Notes: a model not told the origin generated them from the sequence alone. Positions 1 through 9,233 are shown, counted from the first letter of the stretch. The stretch is 13,681 bases of DNA from CALAED01 sp937891035 (GCA_035642125.1 DASQSZ010000249.1:1-13681); one strand, 5' to 3'. Numbers and translations are program-made.

Positions 1-160
1 TCGTGATCCGATACGAGGCGGCTTGGTGAGGAGATGAGGGGCGGGGGCTCACGATCAGGACACCATCGTCGATCTCGTACCGGTGGAACTCGTCCTCCGG
101 CAACTTCCGTACGTCATCAACGGTCCACTTACCGTGATGGCCGCTCAACGATAGCGCCAT
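1..160 (-). CDS. Uma2-family endonuclease, N-terminal part (cut by window edge)
   Basis: Reading the minus strand from the ATG at 160 gives 53 codons open to the window edge, so the C-terminal part is missing. The visible protein has the typical opening of Uma2/DUF820 proteins: a short leader with HHGKWTVDDV, then LPEDEFHRYEIDDGVLIVSPRP and a following HQ. The family has a PD-(D/E)XK nuclease fold and is greatly expanded in Actinobacteria and Cyanobacteria, but its cellular role is mostly unknown. The catalytic core would lie outside the window and cannot be checked. The start is supported by GCGAGGAC about 6 bases upstream. It follows clpC on the same strand but is separated from it by a strong terminator, so it is probably transcribed independently. 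Family assignment is fairly sure; activity is not. Confidence 0.78.
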   Translation of the reverse strand, partial: MALSLSGHHGKWTVDDVRKLPEDEFHRYEIDDGVLIVSPRPSSPHQAASYRIT

Positions 161-240
161 GCCGCGTCCTCGCTCACCCGTTCTCGCATGCGTCTACCCG
201 AGAATAGCTCGCTCGTCCGCAGGCTCTCGTCCAAACAGAA

Positions 241-274
241 GGCCCCGCGCCCGGTGGGTTCCGGGTGCGGGGCC
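241..274 (-). terminator. Rho-independent terminator of clpC
   Basis: A 14-base stem (241-254 with 261-274) has one G-T type mismatch and a 6-base loop. On the minus strand it starts about 20 bases after the clpC stop and is followed by a T-rich stretch TTCTGTTTGG. It separates clpC from the Uma2 gene. Confidence 0.85.
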
Positions 275-294
275 GTTGTGCTGCGCCGTGCTCG

Positions 295-2814
<2,520 letters not shown>

Positions 2815-2952
2815 CTCGTCGCTCCTCACAGAGCGGTCAAACGGGGCCCGGTATGTCCGGCCCTGTCCTTCCGCATGCTAGCCCGCCCCGAGGATGGCGC
2901 CCGGTGCACTCCCACCGAGACCTTCCCCGACCTTGGGCTGTTCATCCTCATC

Positions 2953-2980
2953 CAACTACCGCTCAGGGGCGTCATGTTCC
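2953..2980 (-). promoter_or_regulatory. Candidate clpC promoter (SigR/ECF-like)
   Basis: The minus strand shows GGAAC (2976-2980), a 19-base gap, then GTTG (2953-2956). This resembles the SigR/SigH consensus GGAAT-N18/19-GTT. It sits directly downstream of ClgR-type box 1, the layout expected of an activated promoter. Control of Clp genes by SigR-type factors is known in streptomycetes and mycobacteria. A second partial match, GGGAAT near 3005-3010 with GTAG after 19 bases, overlaps box 1. No transcript data are available, so this is tentative. Confidence 0.4.
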
Positions 2981-2985
2981 GGCTA

Positions 2986-2999
2986 CGCCGCAAGCGAAC
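2986..2999 (-). promoter_or_regulatory. ClgR-type operator, box 1
   Basis: The minus strand reads GTTCGC-TTGCG-GCG, an exact match to the GTTCGC-N5-GCG motif described for the Clp-gene activator ClgR in Streptomyces. It lies just upstream of the candidate -35 of clpC. Confidence 0.65.
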
Positions 3000-3071
3000 G
3001 ACGCTATTCCCTGCACTCTCCCTGTTGGAGCGGTCAAAACCAATAGGCGGCCGACGCGACTGGGCGCGCTT

Positions 3072-3085
3072 CGCCACAAGCGAAC
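3072..3085 (-). promoter_or_regulatory. ClgR-type operator, box 2
   Basis: The minus strand reads GTTCGC-TTGTG-GCG and continues AAG, so the core is a perfect inverted repeat TTCGC-N5-GCGAA (3070-3084). It is the same motif as box 1, in the same orientation, 86 bases further upstream. Confidence 0.65.
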
Positions 3086-3204
3086 GGATGGAGTGAAGGT
3101 TCGGCCAGACCCGCGGGGGTGTGATCACCCTCAGCTCAACCCGGAAAAGCGATCATCATGCCGCGGGCAAACGGAGATCCGCCCGGAGTCCGCGTGCCCA
3201 GTCG

Positions 3205-3267
3205 GGGACTTCCAGAGTCGGGAGCACCAGAGTCTCGAAGTTCCGGAGAACCGGAGTTCTGGAGGAG
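3205..3267. repeat. Short degenerate direct repeats in the lsr2-clpC gap
   Basis: Two 15-base units, 3205-3219 and 3220-3234, match at 12 of 15 positions (GGGA..., each ending CCAGAGTC). They are followed by smaller repeats of a CCGGAG/CTGGAG motif to about 3267. The patch contains AGAAC-CGGA-GTTCT (3247-3260), a perfect inverted repeat. No function is assigned. Confidence 0.4.
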
Positions 3268-3317
3268 TGGTGGTGCCAGTGGGGCGCCCAAGGCACCCAA
3301 GACGCACCAAACGGAAC

Positions 3318-3347
3318 GGCCCGCTCTCCCATTGGGGACAGCGGGCC
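3318..3347 (-). terminator. Rho-independent terminator of lsr2
   Basis: A stem of 8 bp, one C-C mismatch and 4 bp (3318-3330 with 3335-3347), with loop ATTG. It begins 22 bases after the lsr2 stop. On the minus strand it is followed by GTTCCGTTTGG. It implies that lsr2 and clpC are mostly separate transcripts. Confidence 0.8.
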
Positions 3348-3369
3348 GACCGGTGCTACCTGGTGCTGA

Positions 3370-3696
3370 TCAACGACCCATTGCGGCTTCGAACTCATCC
3401 ACGATCGACTGTGGGATACGACCGCGTTCGTTCACCTTCTTACCGCGTGACTTCGCCCAGGCTCGGATCTCAGCACTGCGCTCGCGACTGGAAGCGCCAC
3501 GAGAACGGCGGCGGCGTGCGGTGCCTGCCTTCCTCGCATGCTCGACATAGGGAGTCAGCGAATCGCGCAGCTTCTTTGCGTTGGTGCCGCTGAGGTCGAT
3601 CTCATAGGTGACGCCATCGAGCGAGAACGATACGGTCTCGTCCGCCTCGCCACCGTCGAGGTCGTCGACGAGAAGCACCTGAACCTTCTGTGCCAT
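3370..3696 (-). CDS. lsr2: Lsr2, nucleoid-associated H-NS-like protein
   Basis: A small DNA-bridging protein that binds AT-rich DNA and silences horizontally acquired genes; it functionally resembles H-NS. The 108-residue product begins MAQKVQVLLVDDLDGGEADETVSF, the classic Lsr2 N-terminal dimerisation domain (1-50). A basic linker RARRRRSRG-like stretch (about 60-67) follows. The C-terminal DNA-binding domain contains IRAWAKSRGKKVNERGRIP, with the AT-hook-like RGR at 91-93. Length is normal. The start chosen is the ATG at 3696, preceded by AAAGG about 10 bases away; an in-frame upstream start at 3726 would add ten residues not found in the family. It is upstream of clpC on the same strand, as in Mycobacterium tuberculosis (Rv3597c-Rv3596c), with a terminator between them. 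Confidence 0.96.
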   Translation of the reverse strand: MAQKVQVLLVDDLDGGEADETVSFSLDGVTYEIDLSGTNAKKLRDSLTPYVEHARKAGTARRRRSRGASSRERSAEIRAWAKSRGKKVNERGRIPQSIVDEFEAAMGR

Positions 3697-3741
3697 GGGG
3701 ACAGACCTTTCGTCGGAGCAAACCACTTTCTGGTTGCCAAA

Positions 3742-3769
3742 GATATACTGCTATCCGGTTGGCTGACAA
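3742..3769 (-). promoter_or_regulatory. Probable lsr2 promoter
   Basis: The minus strand shows TTGTCA (3764-3769), a 16-base spacer and TATATC (3742-3747). This fits a housekeeping-type promoter. Predicted transcription starts near 3735, giving a leader of about 40 bases that carries the AAAGG ribosome binding site. Confidence 0.55.
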
Positions 3770-4421
3770 TTCAACACCCGGAGACGCAGAACTTTTCTTG
3801 AGTGTAACGCACGGTAATCGCCGGATACGAATCGGCCCGGGCACTTAGTCTTCGGCTCGGCCAGGCCCATGTGACTCGCCCGCCGCAGTCAACCCGGCCG
3901 AAGATGATCATGCTAGCAGGCCCAATCCAACAGCGTTGGCAATGCCTCCGGTGATTGCCGATCAGCTTCCAGCCTTCGCCCGATGACGGATTAACCCCCA
4001 ACTAACGCACTTTCCCAACATCTCGTGCGGAATACGCGGTCCCGGACGTCGCGACGGCAGCCGCCGAAGTGCGCGAGACCGGGAGGGGCCCGGCTACGCG
4101 GCATCGCGTGGATGGTATACCGCGACGAAATCCGTGGCGGCTCTGCCGATGAGGCCATGTCGCCAGGCCCGGCGAGTTGAGCTATAAGCCCCCACCGGCC
4201 GCGGCAACGGCGTGGTAAACGCCGCTTGGTGCGGCTCCTTCGCCGTCCGCATGGGGCATGCCGGGTCCTGAGTATTCGGAGCTTGGCGCCGCGCCCGGGC
4301 GGTATAAGAGACTTCCGCACCGGCGACCGATCTGTAAGAACAGGCGAACGCAAGGCGGGCCTTGTGCGGCCCGTGGCAGGATCCGGAGCGCGACGCCCCC
4401 AACAGAACGGATGCGCCTTCG
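3770..4421. other. Gene-poor gap between divergent lsr2 and the PHP-UvrD gene
   Basis: About 650 bases without a gene I can support. Minus-strand frames between 3991 and 4461 are open, but have no family resemblance, no clear ribosome binding site and shadow-like composition. Two TATAAG sequences (4193-4198 and 4303-4308) could be -10 elements for the plus-strand gene; the second has TTGGCG upstream but only 14 bases away, so the promoter is weakly supported. A perfect inverted repeat CAAGGC-GG-GCCTTG lies at 4351-4364. No tRNA or other RNA gene was recognised. Confidence 0.6.
4351..4364. promoter_or_regulatory. Palindrome upstream of the PHP-UvrD gene (possible operator)
   Basis: CAAGGC-GG-GCCTTG is a perfect 14-base palindrome 57 bases upstream of the start codon at 4422. 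Its two-base centre makes an RNA hairpin unlikely, so a dimeric DNA-binding protein is a more natural reader. No regulator is identified. Confidence 0.3.
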
Positions 4422-7400
4422 ATGTTCTATGCGGACCTGCACATCCACTCCAAGTACTCAAGGGCCTGCAGCCGAGACTGCGACCTTGAGCATCTCGCGT
4501 GGTGGGCGGCGCGCAAGGGCATCACCGTGCTGGGCACCGGAGACTTCACACACCCCGCCTGGGCTGCGGAGTTGCGCGAGACGCTGGTGCCGGCCGAACC
4601 GGGGTTGTTCCGCCTGCGCCCGGAACTCGAACGCCGCGTCGCCCGCACCTTGCCGGCCGGCTGCCGCCGGCCGATGCGTTTTCTGCTCTCCGTCGAGATC
4701 TCCACCATCTACAAGAAGGACGATAAGACCCGCAAGGTGCACCATCTGCTATATGCACCCGACTTCGCAGCCGCGGAGAGTATCACGAACGCTCTGGCGA
4801 AGATCGGGAATCTCGCCTCGGACGGTCGTCCGATCCTGGGCCTCGACTCACGTCATCTTCTCGAGATCACACTAGAGAGCGATCCGGGATCGTACCTCAT
4901 ACCCGCGCATGCTTGGACACCATGGTTCTCGGTTCTGGGCTCCAAGTCGGGTTTCGACGCAGTTGCTGATTGTTACGGGGACCTTGCGGAGCATGTGTTC
5001 GCGATCGAGACCGGGTTGTCATCAGATCCCGAGATGAACTGGCGAGTGGCGTCGCTCGACCGCTATCGCCTGGTCAGTAACTCCGACGCGCACTCCCCAC
5101 CGGCACTCGCCCGCGAAGCCTCCGCGTTCGATACTCCCCTCGACTATTACGCGATGCGCAGGGCGTTGGTGACGGGCACGGGCTATCGGGGCACGGTCGA
5201 GTTCTTTCCCGAGGAAGGCAAGTATCACCTCGACGGTCATCGAAAATGCTCCGTACGGCTCGAACCGAGCGAAACCCGAAGGCTCGATGGGCGTTGCCCC
5301 GAGTGTGCACGGCCGCTCACGGTAGGCGTACTCAATCGCGTCGAAGAACTGGCATCGTATCCGGCCGGACGCCGGGCGCCCGGGGCGGCCGACTACCAAA
5401 ACCTCGTACAGCTACCGGAAATCGTCGCCGAGATCCGTGGGGTGGGGCCGCGTAGCAAGACCGTTCTCGGAGAGATCGCATCGCTCGTCGCCGCGCTCGG
5501 TCCTGAATTGTCGATCCTGTCGGACGTTCCGCTCGATGAGATACGGCGTACCGGAGGCGGTCCGCTTGCCGAAGCGATCGACCGGCTGCGGCGCGGAGAA
5601 GTGATCCGTGAGGCGGGTTACGACGGCGAGTACGGGATCATCAGATTGTTCCAACCCGGTGAACTCAACAGCGCGACGATGTTCGATGTGCCCGACGCTC
5701 TCTTCGACGTCGACACGGCCGTCTCGACCGCTGTCGACCGCGCTGTCGAAACCGCCGACGCCGACGCGGTTATCGCCGCCGAAACGGGTGCCACTGAGGC
5801 CGCGACGCCCGCTGAGGCCGCGGCGCCCGCCGCCGGTTCCGCCGCCCCCCTTGATGCCGCTCCCGATGCCGCGGCGCCGGGTCCGCCGGGACGTCCGGCC
5901 GACCCGTTTCTCGGCGGGCTCGACCCCGAGCAGCGAGCGGCGGCGGCGCATCCGGCCGGTCCGCTGCTCATCATGGCCGGACCCGGCACGGGCAAGACCC
6001 GTACCCTCACCCGCCGGATGGCCCACCTCGTACGCGCACACGGGGTCGCGCCTGAGCGCTGCCTGGCGATCACGTTCACCCGCCGGGCGGCAGAGGAAAT
6101 GCGCGAGCGGCTGCATGCGCTGCTGCCGGCGGACGCGGCGCGGATCACAGTCACCACGTTTCACGGGCTCGGCGCCAAGATCCTGCGCGAGCAACACGAA
6201 CGGGCCGGCCTGTCGCCGCACTTCCGCATCGTGGACGAGACCGCCGACCCCGCCGACCCCGCCGCCCAGCACCCTGACGACGCCCCCCACGCCGACGACG
6301 CCGTCACCTTCCAAGAGCTGCTCGAGCTGCCCGTACGACTACTGACCAAAGAGCCCGACCTCGCCGCCGGCTATCGAGAGCGCTGGCCGTGGATCAGCGT
6401 CGACGAATACCAAGACGTCGACGAGACGCAGTACGCCCTGCTGCGGCTGCTGAGCACCGAAGACGGCAACCTGACCGCCATCGGCGATCCGGACCAGGCC
6501 ATCTACTCCTTCCGCGGCGCCGACGTCGGATTCTTCCTGCGCTTCGCTGCCGACTTTCCGGGCGCGACGACCGTACAGCTCGGCCGCAACTACCGGTCGA
6601 GCCGGACCATCGTGCGCGCCGCTGTCCAGGCGATCGCGCCGGCCAGCCTCGTCCCCGGGCGGGCGCTCACCGCGCAGCAGGCGGGAGCCGCGCAGCGCAT
6701 CGGGATCTTCGCGGCGGCCGACCCGCGGGCCGAGGCCGAGTTCGTCACCCGTACGATCGACCGGCTGCTCGGCGGCACGTCTTTTCATTCCCTCGACTCA
6801 GGCCGCGCCGATGGCCATCACCACGACATCGACTTCTCGGATATCGCGATCCTGTACCGGACCGACGCGCAGGCCGGCCCGATCATGGAGGCGCTGACCC
6901 GCGCCGGCGTGCCGTACCAAAAGCGCTCCCACGATCGGCTCGTGGCCCGCCCTGGCGTCCGCGAGCTCGCCGGCGAACTCCGGCACCACGACGCCGGGCC
7001 GCTGCCGCGCCGGCTCGAGCGGGCCGTGGCCGCGCTGACCGCGACGCGGCCCGAGCGGGAGGTCGAGCTGCGCTCGGCCGTGGAACTGCTGGCGCCGCTC
7101 GCCGCGCGCTGCGGCGACGATCTCGAGGCGTTCCTCGGCCGGCTGGCGCTCGGCGCCGAGGTGGACGCCTACGATCCGCGCGCCGACTCCGTCGCGCTGC
7201 TCACCTTGCACGCGGCCAAGGGGCTGGAATTCTCCGTCGTGTTCCTTGCCGGCTGCGAGGACGGCCTGCTGCCGCTGTGGCTGCCGGGTGCCGACGATCA
7301 CGACCAGGCGGAGGAGCGGCGCCTGTTGTTCGTCGGGATGACCCGCGCGCGCGACCGGCTCTATCTGTCCTACGCGCGGCGCCGGGCGCGGTTCGGCCCG

Positions 7401-7526
7401 GAGCGGGAGACCGGGGCCTCGCCGTTCCTGCGCACGCTCGACGCGGCCCTGACCGAACGGCTGGACGCCGGCGGCACGGCGCCCGCCCGCGCCCGCCCGC
7501 GCGACCGCCAGCTCAAGCTGCTCTAA
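4422..7526 (+). CDS. Endonuclease Q-like PHP domain fused to UvrD-type helicase
   Basis: A 1034-residue predicted DNA repair protein. The N-terminal half (1 to about 420) resembles endonuclease Q (COG1379), which nicks DNA 5' of deaminated bases in archaea and some bacilli. Likely PHP metal ligands are H7, H9, D41, H44, E92, H107 or H108, H163, D222 and H224. Cysteines 276, 292 and 295 suggest a zinc ribbon, and GVGPRS (about 350) a helix-hairpin-helix-like segment. After an Ala/Pro-rich linker (about 435-495) comes an SF1 helicase: Q504, Walker A GPGTGKT (K525), TFTRRAAEEM, DEYQ (661-664), GDPDQAIYSFRG (688-699), NYRSS, HAAKGLEF and VGMTRAR. Helicase subdomains 1B and 2B look short compared with PcrA/UvrD. 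The start is the ATG giving MFYADLHIHS, the PHP start; a ribosome binding site is weak, and a GTG at 4362 would add 20 atypical residues. The PHP half has clearly lower GC at third codon positions. Confidence 0.92.
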   Translation: MFYADLHIHSKYSRACSRDCDLEHLAWWAARKGITVLGTGDFTHPAWAAELRETLVPAEPGLFRLRPELERRVARTLPAGCRRPMRFLLSVEISTIYKKDDKTRKVHHLLYAPDFAAAESITNALAKIGNLASDGRPILGLDSRHLLEITLESDPGSYLIPAHAWTPWFSVLGSKSGFDAVADCYGDLAEHVFAIETGLSSDPEMNWRVASLDRYRLVSNSDAHSPPALAREASAFDTPLDYYAMRRALVTGTGYRGTVEFFPEEGKYHLDGHRKCSVRLEPSETRRLDGRCPECARPLTVGVLNRVEELASYPAGRRAPGAADYQNLVQLPEIVAEIRGVGPRSKTVLGEIASLVAALGPELSILSDVPLDEIRRTGGGPLAEAIDRLRRGEVIREAGYDGEYGIIRLFQPGELNSATMFDVPDALFDVDTAVSTAVDRAVETADADAVIAAETGATEAATPAEAAAPAAGSAAPLDAAPDAAAPGPPGRPADPFLGGLDPEQRAAAAHPAGPLLIMAGPGTGKTRTLTRRMAHLVRAHGVAPERCLAITFTRRAAEEMRERLHALLPADAARITVTTFHGLGAKILREQHERAGLSPHFRIVDETADPADPAAQHPDDAPHADDAVTFQELLELPVRLLTKEPDLAAGYRERWPWISVDEYQDVDETQYALLRLLSTEDGNLTAIGDPDQAIYSFRGADVGFFLRFAADFPGATTVQLGRNYRSSRTIVRAAVQAIAPASLVPGRALTAQQAGAAQRIGIFAAADPRAEAEFVTRTIDRLLGGTSFHSLDSGRADGHHHDIDFSDIAILYRTDAQAGPIMEALTRAGVPYQKRSHDRLVARPGVRELAGELRHHDAGPLPRRLERAVAALTATRPEREVELRSAVELLAPLAARCGDDLEAFLGRLALGAEVDAYDPRADSVALLTLHAAKGLEFSVVFLAGCEDGLLPLWLPGADDHDQAEERRLLFVGMTRARDRLYLSYARRRARFGPERETGASPFLRTLDAALTERLDAGGTAPARARPRDRQLKLL

Positions 7527-7543
7527 GACGGCCTCGCACCTTT

Positions 7544-7570
7544 AGAACGGCTGGAACGGCTGGAACGGCC
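7544..7570. repeat. Three 9-base tandem repeats after the PHP-UvrD stop
   Basis: The units AGAACGGCT, GGAACGGCT and GGAACGGCC follow each other directly, 17 bases after the stop codon. They may be slippage product or part of a small terminator; no clear stem with a T tract is present. Confidence 0.5.
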
Positions 7571-7572
7571 CC

Positions 7573-7582
7573 ATCTATAGAT
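7573..7582. promoter_or_regulatory. Palindrome ATCTATAGAT before the winged-helix gene
   Basis: A perfect 10-base AT-rich palindrome flanked by GGCC on both sides, 26 bases before the start codon at 7609. It contains a possible -10 (TATAGA) but no good -35. It could be an operator for the adjacent DNA-binding protein, which is inference only. Confidence 0.3.
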
Positions 7583-7608
7583 CGGCCTCCACCGGGCAGG
7601 CAAGCACT

Positions 7609-7860
7609 ATGTCTGGAAGCCGCGAAAGATCAGAACGACAGGGAGACGTCCAGGCACTGCGGGAAGTCGAGCTGACCGTCTACGAGGCCGTGGCGATCAT
7701 CGACAAGGAAGGGCACAAGGCCACGATCGGCGACCTCACGCACGCCACCGGATACTCCGAGGAGACGGTCCGTTCTGCGCTGACCCGCCTGGTCGGCGAA
7801 CGTCACCTTCGTGAAAGCGACGCCGGCTATGCTCTCGGCGCCCACGACTGGGGCTTGTGA
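7609..7860 (+). CDS. Small winged-helix DNA-binding protein
   Basis: An 83-residue protein of unknown role. Residues about 24-70 form a plausible winged helix-turn-helix: helix 1 in VYEAVAIIDKEG, then KATIGDLTHATGYSEETVRSALTRLVGERHLRES with ATGYSEETVRSAL as the helix-turn-recognition segment, and a short wing ending in GYALGAHDWGL. There is no effector domain, signal peptide or membrane segment. The ATG has GGGCAGG about 8 bases upstream. It lies 82 bases after the PHP-UvrD gene on the same strand and could be cotranscribed with it. It converges on the RDD-2 gene with a 19-base gap. Codon use agrees with a real gene. A role as a local regulator is inferred from size and fold alone. Confidence 0.75.
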   Translation: MSGSRERSERQGDVQALREVELTVYEAVAIIDKEGHKATIGDLTHATGYSEETVRSALTRLVGERHLRESDAGYALGAHDWGL

Positions 7861-7879
7861 CCGGCCACCCCGAGCCGGC

Positions 7880-8470
7880 TCACGTCGCCGAGGTGGGCCT
7901 GGCGGCCGGCGCGGGACCGGTACGGACGACGGTGGTGGCGGCGATGCGGTCGTGCAGCGCCAGCCGTCTGTCGCCGTCGAGCACCCAGGCCGCGTTCGCG
8001 ACCCAGAAAAGACCGGCGACGACGCTGAGGACCGGCACCGGGCGGGCGGCGATGGGCAGCGCGAAGAACGCGGCCCGCAACAGCGCCCGCGGCAGTCCGA
8101 CGCGCGCCCCGACGCCCTGCGGGCCTTCTGCACGGCCCTCTTGGCCGTTCTGAGCGCCGAGCGGGACGGCGGGCACTACGCGGATGCCTGTGAGGCGCTT
8201 GCCGATCGTACGGCCCCACAGCGCGTGCTGAACCGTGTCGTACAACAGGTAGAGGACGGCGACCCCGACCGCGGTCACCGTCTCGGCGGGCCGGGCGCCG
8301 TAAGTGGTCTCGGGCAGGAGCGCGCGGACGACCAGGGCGACGGGCGGCCCCACGATCAAAGTGTCGATGAGCCGCGCGACGAGGCGCTGGCCAGGCTCGG
8401 CGAGCACGAGTCCGGTAACCGGCTCGGCACCCGCCGGCCGGCTACTCCTCTTCCCAGTCGACGCGCTCAT
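7880..8470 (-). CDS. RDD-family integral membrane protein (RDD-2)
   Basis: A 196-residue membrane protein. The RDD signature is visible as GQRLVARLIDTLIVGPPVALVV (27-48), followed by a second hydrophobic stretch VTAVGVAVLYLLYDTVQHAL (65-84), the conserved GRTIGKRLTGIRVVP (86-100), a third near 133-165 (AAFFALPI...VVAGLFWVANAAWVL) and the family ending RLALHDRIAATTVV. RDD proteins are poorly characterised; transport or ion-handling roles have been suggested for some. The start at 8470 (ATG) overlaps the end of RDD-1 by 29 bases and has only a weak ribosome binding site; a GTG at 8407 is an alternative that would remove 21 residues without touching the RDD domain. It is last in a likely operon with RDD-1 and the GNAT gene. 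Confidence 0.82.
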   Translation of the reverse strand: MSASTGKRSSRPAGAEPVTGLVLAEPGQRLVARLIDTLIVGPPVALVVRALLPETTYGARPAETVTAVGVAVLYLLYDTVQHALWGRTIGKRLTGIRVVPAVPLGAQNGQEGRAEGPQGVGARVGLPRALLRAAFFALPIAARPVPVLSVVAGLFWVANAAWVLDGDRRLALHDRIAATTVVRTGPAPAARPTSAT

Positions 8471-9233
8471 CGACGACCACCGTACCGGCGTAGCGATCAT
8501 GAACAGCCTGATGCAACGGCTGATCCCAGGCGGCCCGCAGGTGGAAGATCACGAGGGCGGCCGCGGCGGCGAACACGAGCAGCACGGCCGGCTGGAATGC
8601 CTTCACCGCGAGCAACAGGAACAAAAAGACCGGTATCTGATAGCCGATGTTGTTGATCGCGGCCCGCCACGCCGCCTGCCCGATGGCCGGGAGATCGCCG
8701 GCCGGGTCGGCCCGCACCACGCGGAGCCCGGCGATCCGCTTGCCGATCGTCTGGCCGGACATCGCGAGCTGGATCGCCTCATAAAGGAACGGCAGCACGG
8801 CCGCGACGAAGAACAATCCGAAGAGCGCCCCGGTCGACCAGCCGCCGCCCTCCTCGCCGGCCTCGCTGCCCGCGGTATCGAGTCCGAACGCGGCGACCAT
8901 GATCGGAAAGACGAGACCGAACCCGAAGACGGCGACCAGGAGGAAATCGATCAGCCGGGCCTGGGCCCGCCGCAGGGTGCGCGCGAGCGGAAGGTCGGCG
9001 GCCGGCGGATAAGGCTCCCGTCCGCGCAGGTACGGCGCGTAGGCGTCCTGCGGCGCGCGTCTTCCATGGTGCCCATGGGGCCGCCCGCCGTACGGTGGCC
9101 GCCCCTCGGGAGACGGGCCGGGCGGCGGACCCTGGGGCGGGCCCTGTGGTCCGTAGGGCTGGTACGGACCGTAGGGGCCGCCTCGCCCACGGCCGGGACG
9201 GCGTGGATAACCGCCTTGAGGGGGATGGCTCAT
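8442..9233 (-). CDS. RDD-family membrane protein with Gly/Pro/Tyr-rich N-terminus (RDD-1)
   Basis: A 263-residue protein in two parts. Residues 1-80 are disordered-looking and rich in Gly, Pro, Tyr and Arg (PYGPYQPYGPQGPPQGPPPG). This is common in actinobacterial membrane proteins, and the function of such tails is unknown. The RDD domain follows: RRAQARLIDFLLVAVFGFG with membrane segment 1 (95-115), segment 2 (135-155), GQTIGKRIAGLRVVRAD (160-176), a long hydrophobic stretch (200-232), and LHQAVHDRYAGTVVVDE. It is a divergent paralogue of the next gene. The ATG at 9233 is preceded by GGAGGACGAGGACG, a good ribosome binding site. That sequence also lies inside the frame of the upstream GNAT gene, so translation may be coupled. 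Confidence 0.88.
   Translation of the reverse strand: MSHPPQGGYPRRPGRGRGGPYGPYQPYGPQGPPQGPPPGPSPEGRPPYGGRPHGHHGRRAPQDAYAPYLRGREPYPPAADLPLARTLRRAQARLIDFLLVAVFGFGLVFPIMVAAFGLDTAGSEAGEEGGGWSTGALFGLFFVAAVLPFLYEAIQLAMSGQTIGKRIAGLRVVRADPAGDLPAIGQAAWRAAINNIGYQIPVFLFLLLAVKAFQPAVLLVFAAAAALVIFHLRAAWDQPLHQAVHDRYAGTVVVDERVDWEEE

Larger units (their letters stand above)
2815..3317. other. lsr2-clpC intergenic region (leader and control region of clpC)
   Basis: I see no convincing gene in this stretch. Open frames here have shadow-like composition and no ribosome binding site. It holds the clpC ribosome binding site (GAGGAG near 2822-2827), a likely leader of about 130 bases, a candidate promoter, two ClgR-type boxes, and a short degenerate repeat patch between about 3205 and 3267. 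Confidence 0.7.

Noticed and set aside
2853..3593. A 246-codon plus-strand frame across the clpC control region and lsr2
   Set aside because: It covers promoter elements, a terminator and the antisense of lsr2, and has no domain-like sequence.
3991..4461. Minus-strand frames of 102-156 codons in the gap before the PHP-UvrD gene
   Set aside because: No recognisable domain, no ribosome binding site, and several overlapping frames of equal quality, which suggests none is real.
6389..7675. A 428-codon plus-strand frame overlapping the helicase half
   Set aside because: Extremely Arg/Ala/Pro-rich shadow of the helicase frame, which contains all conserved motifs.
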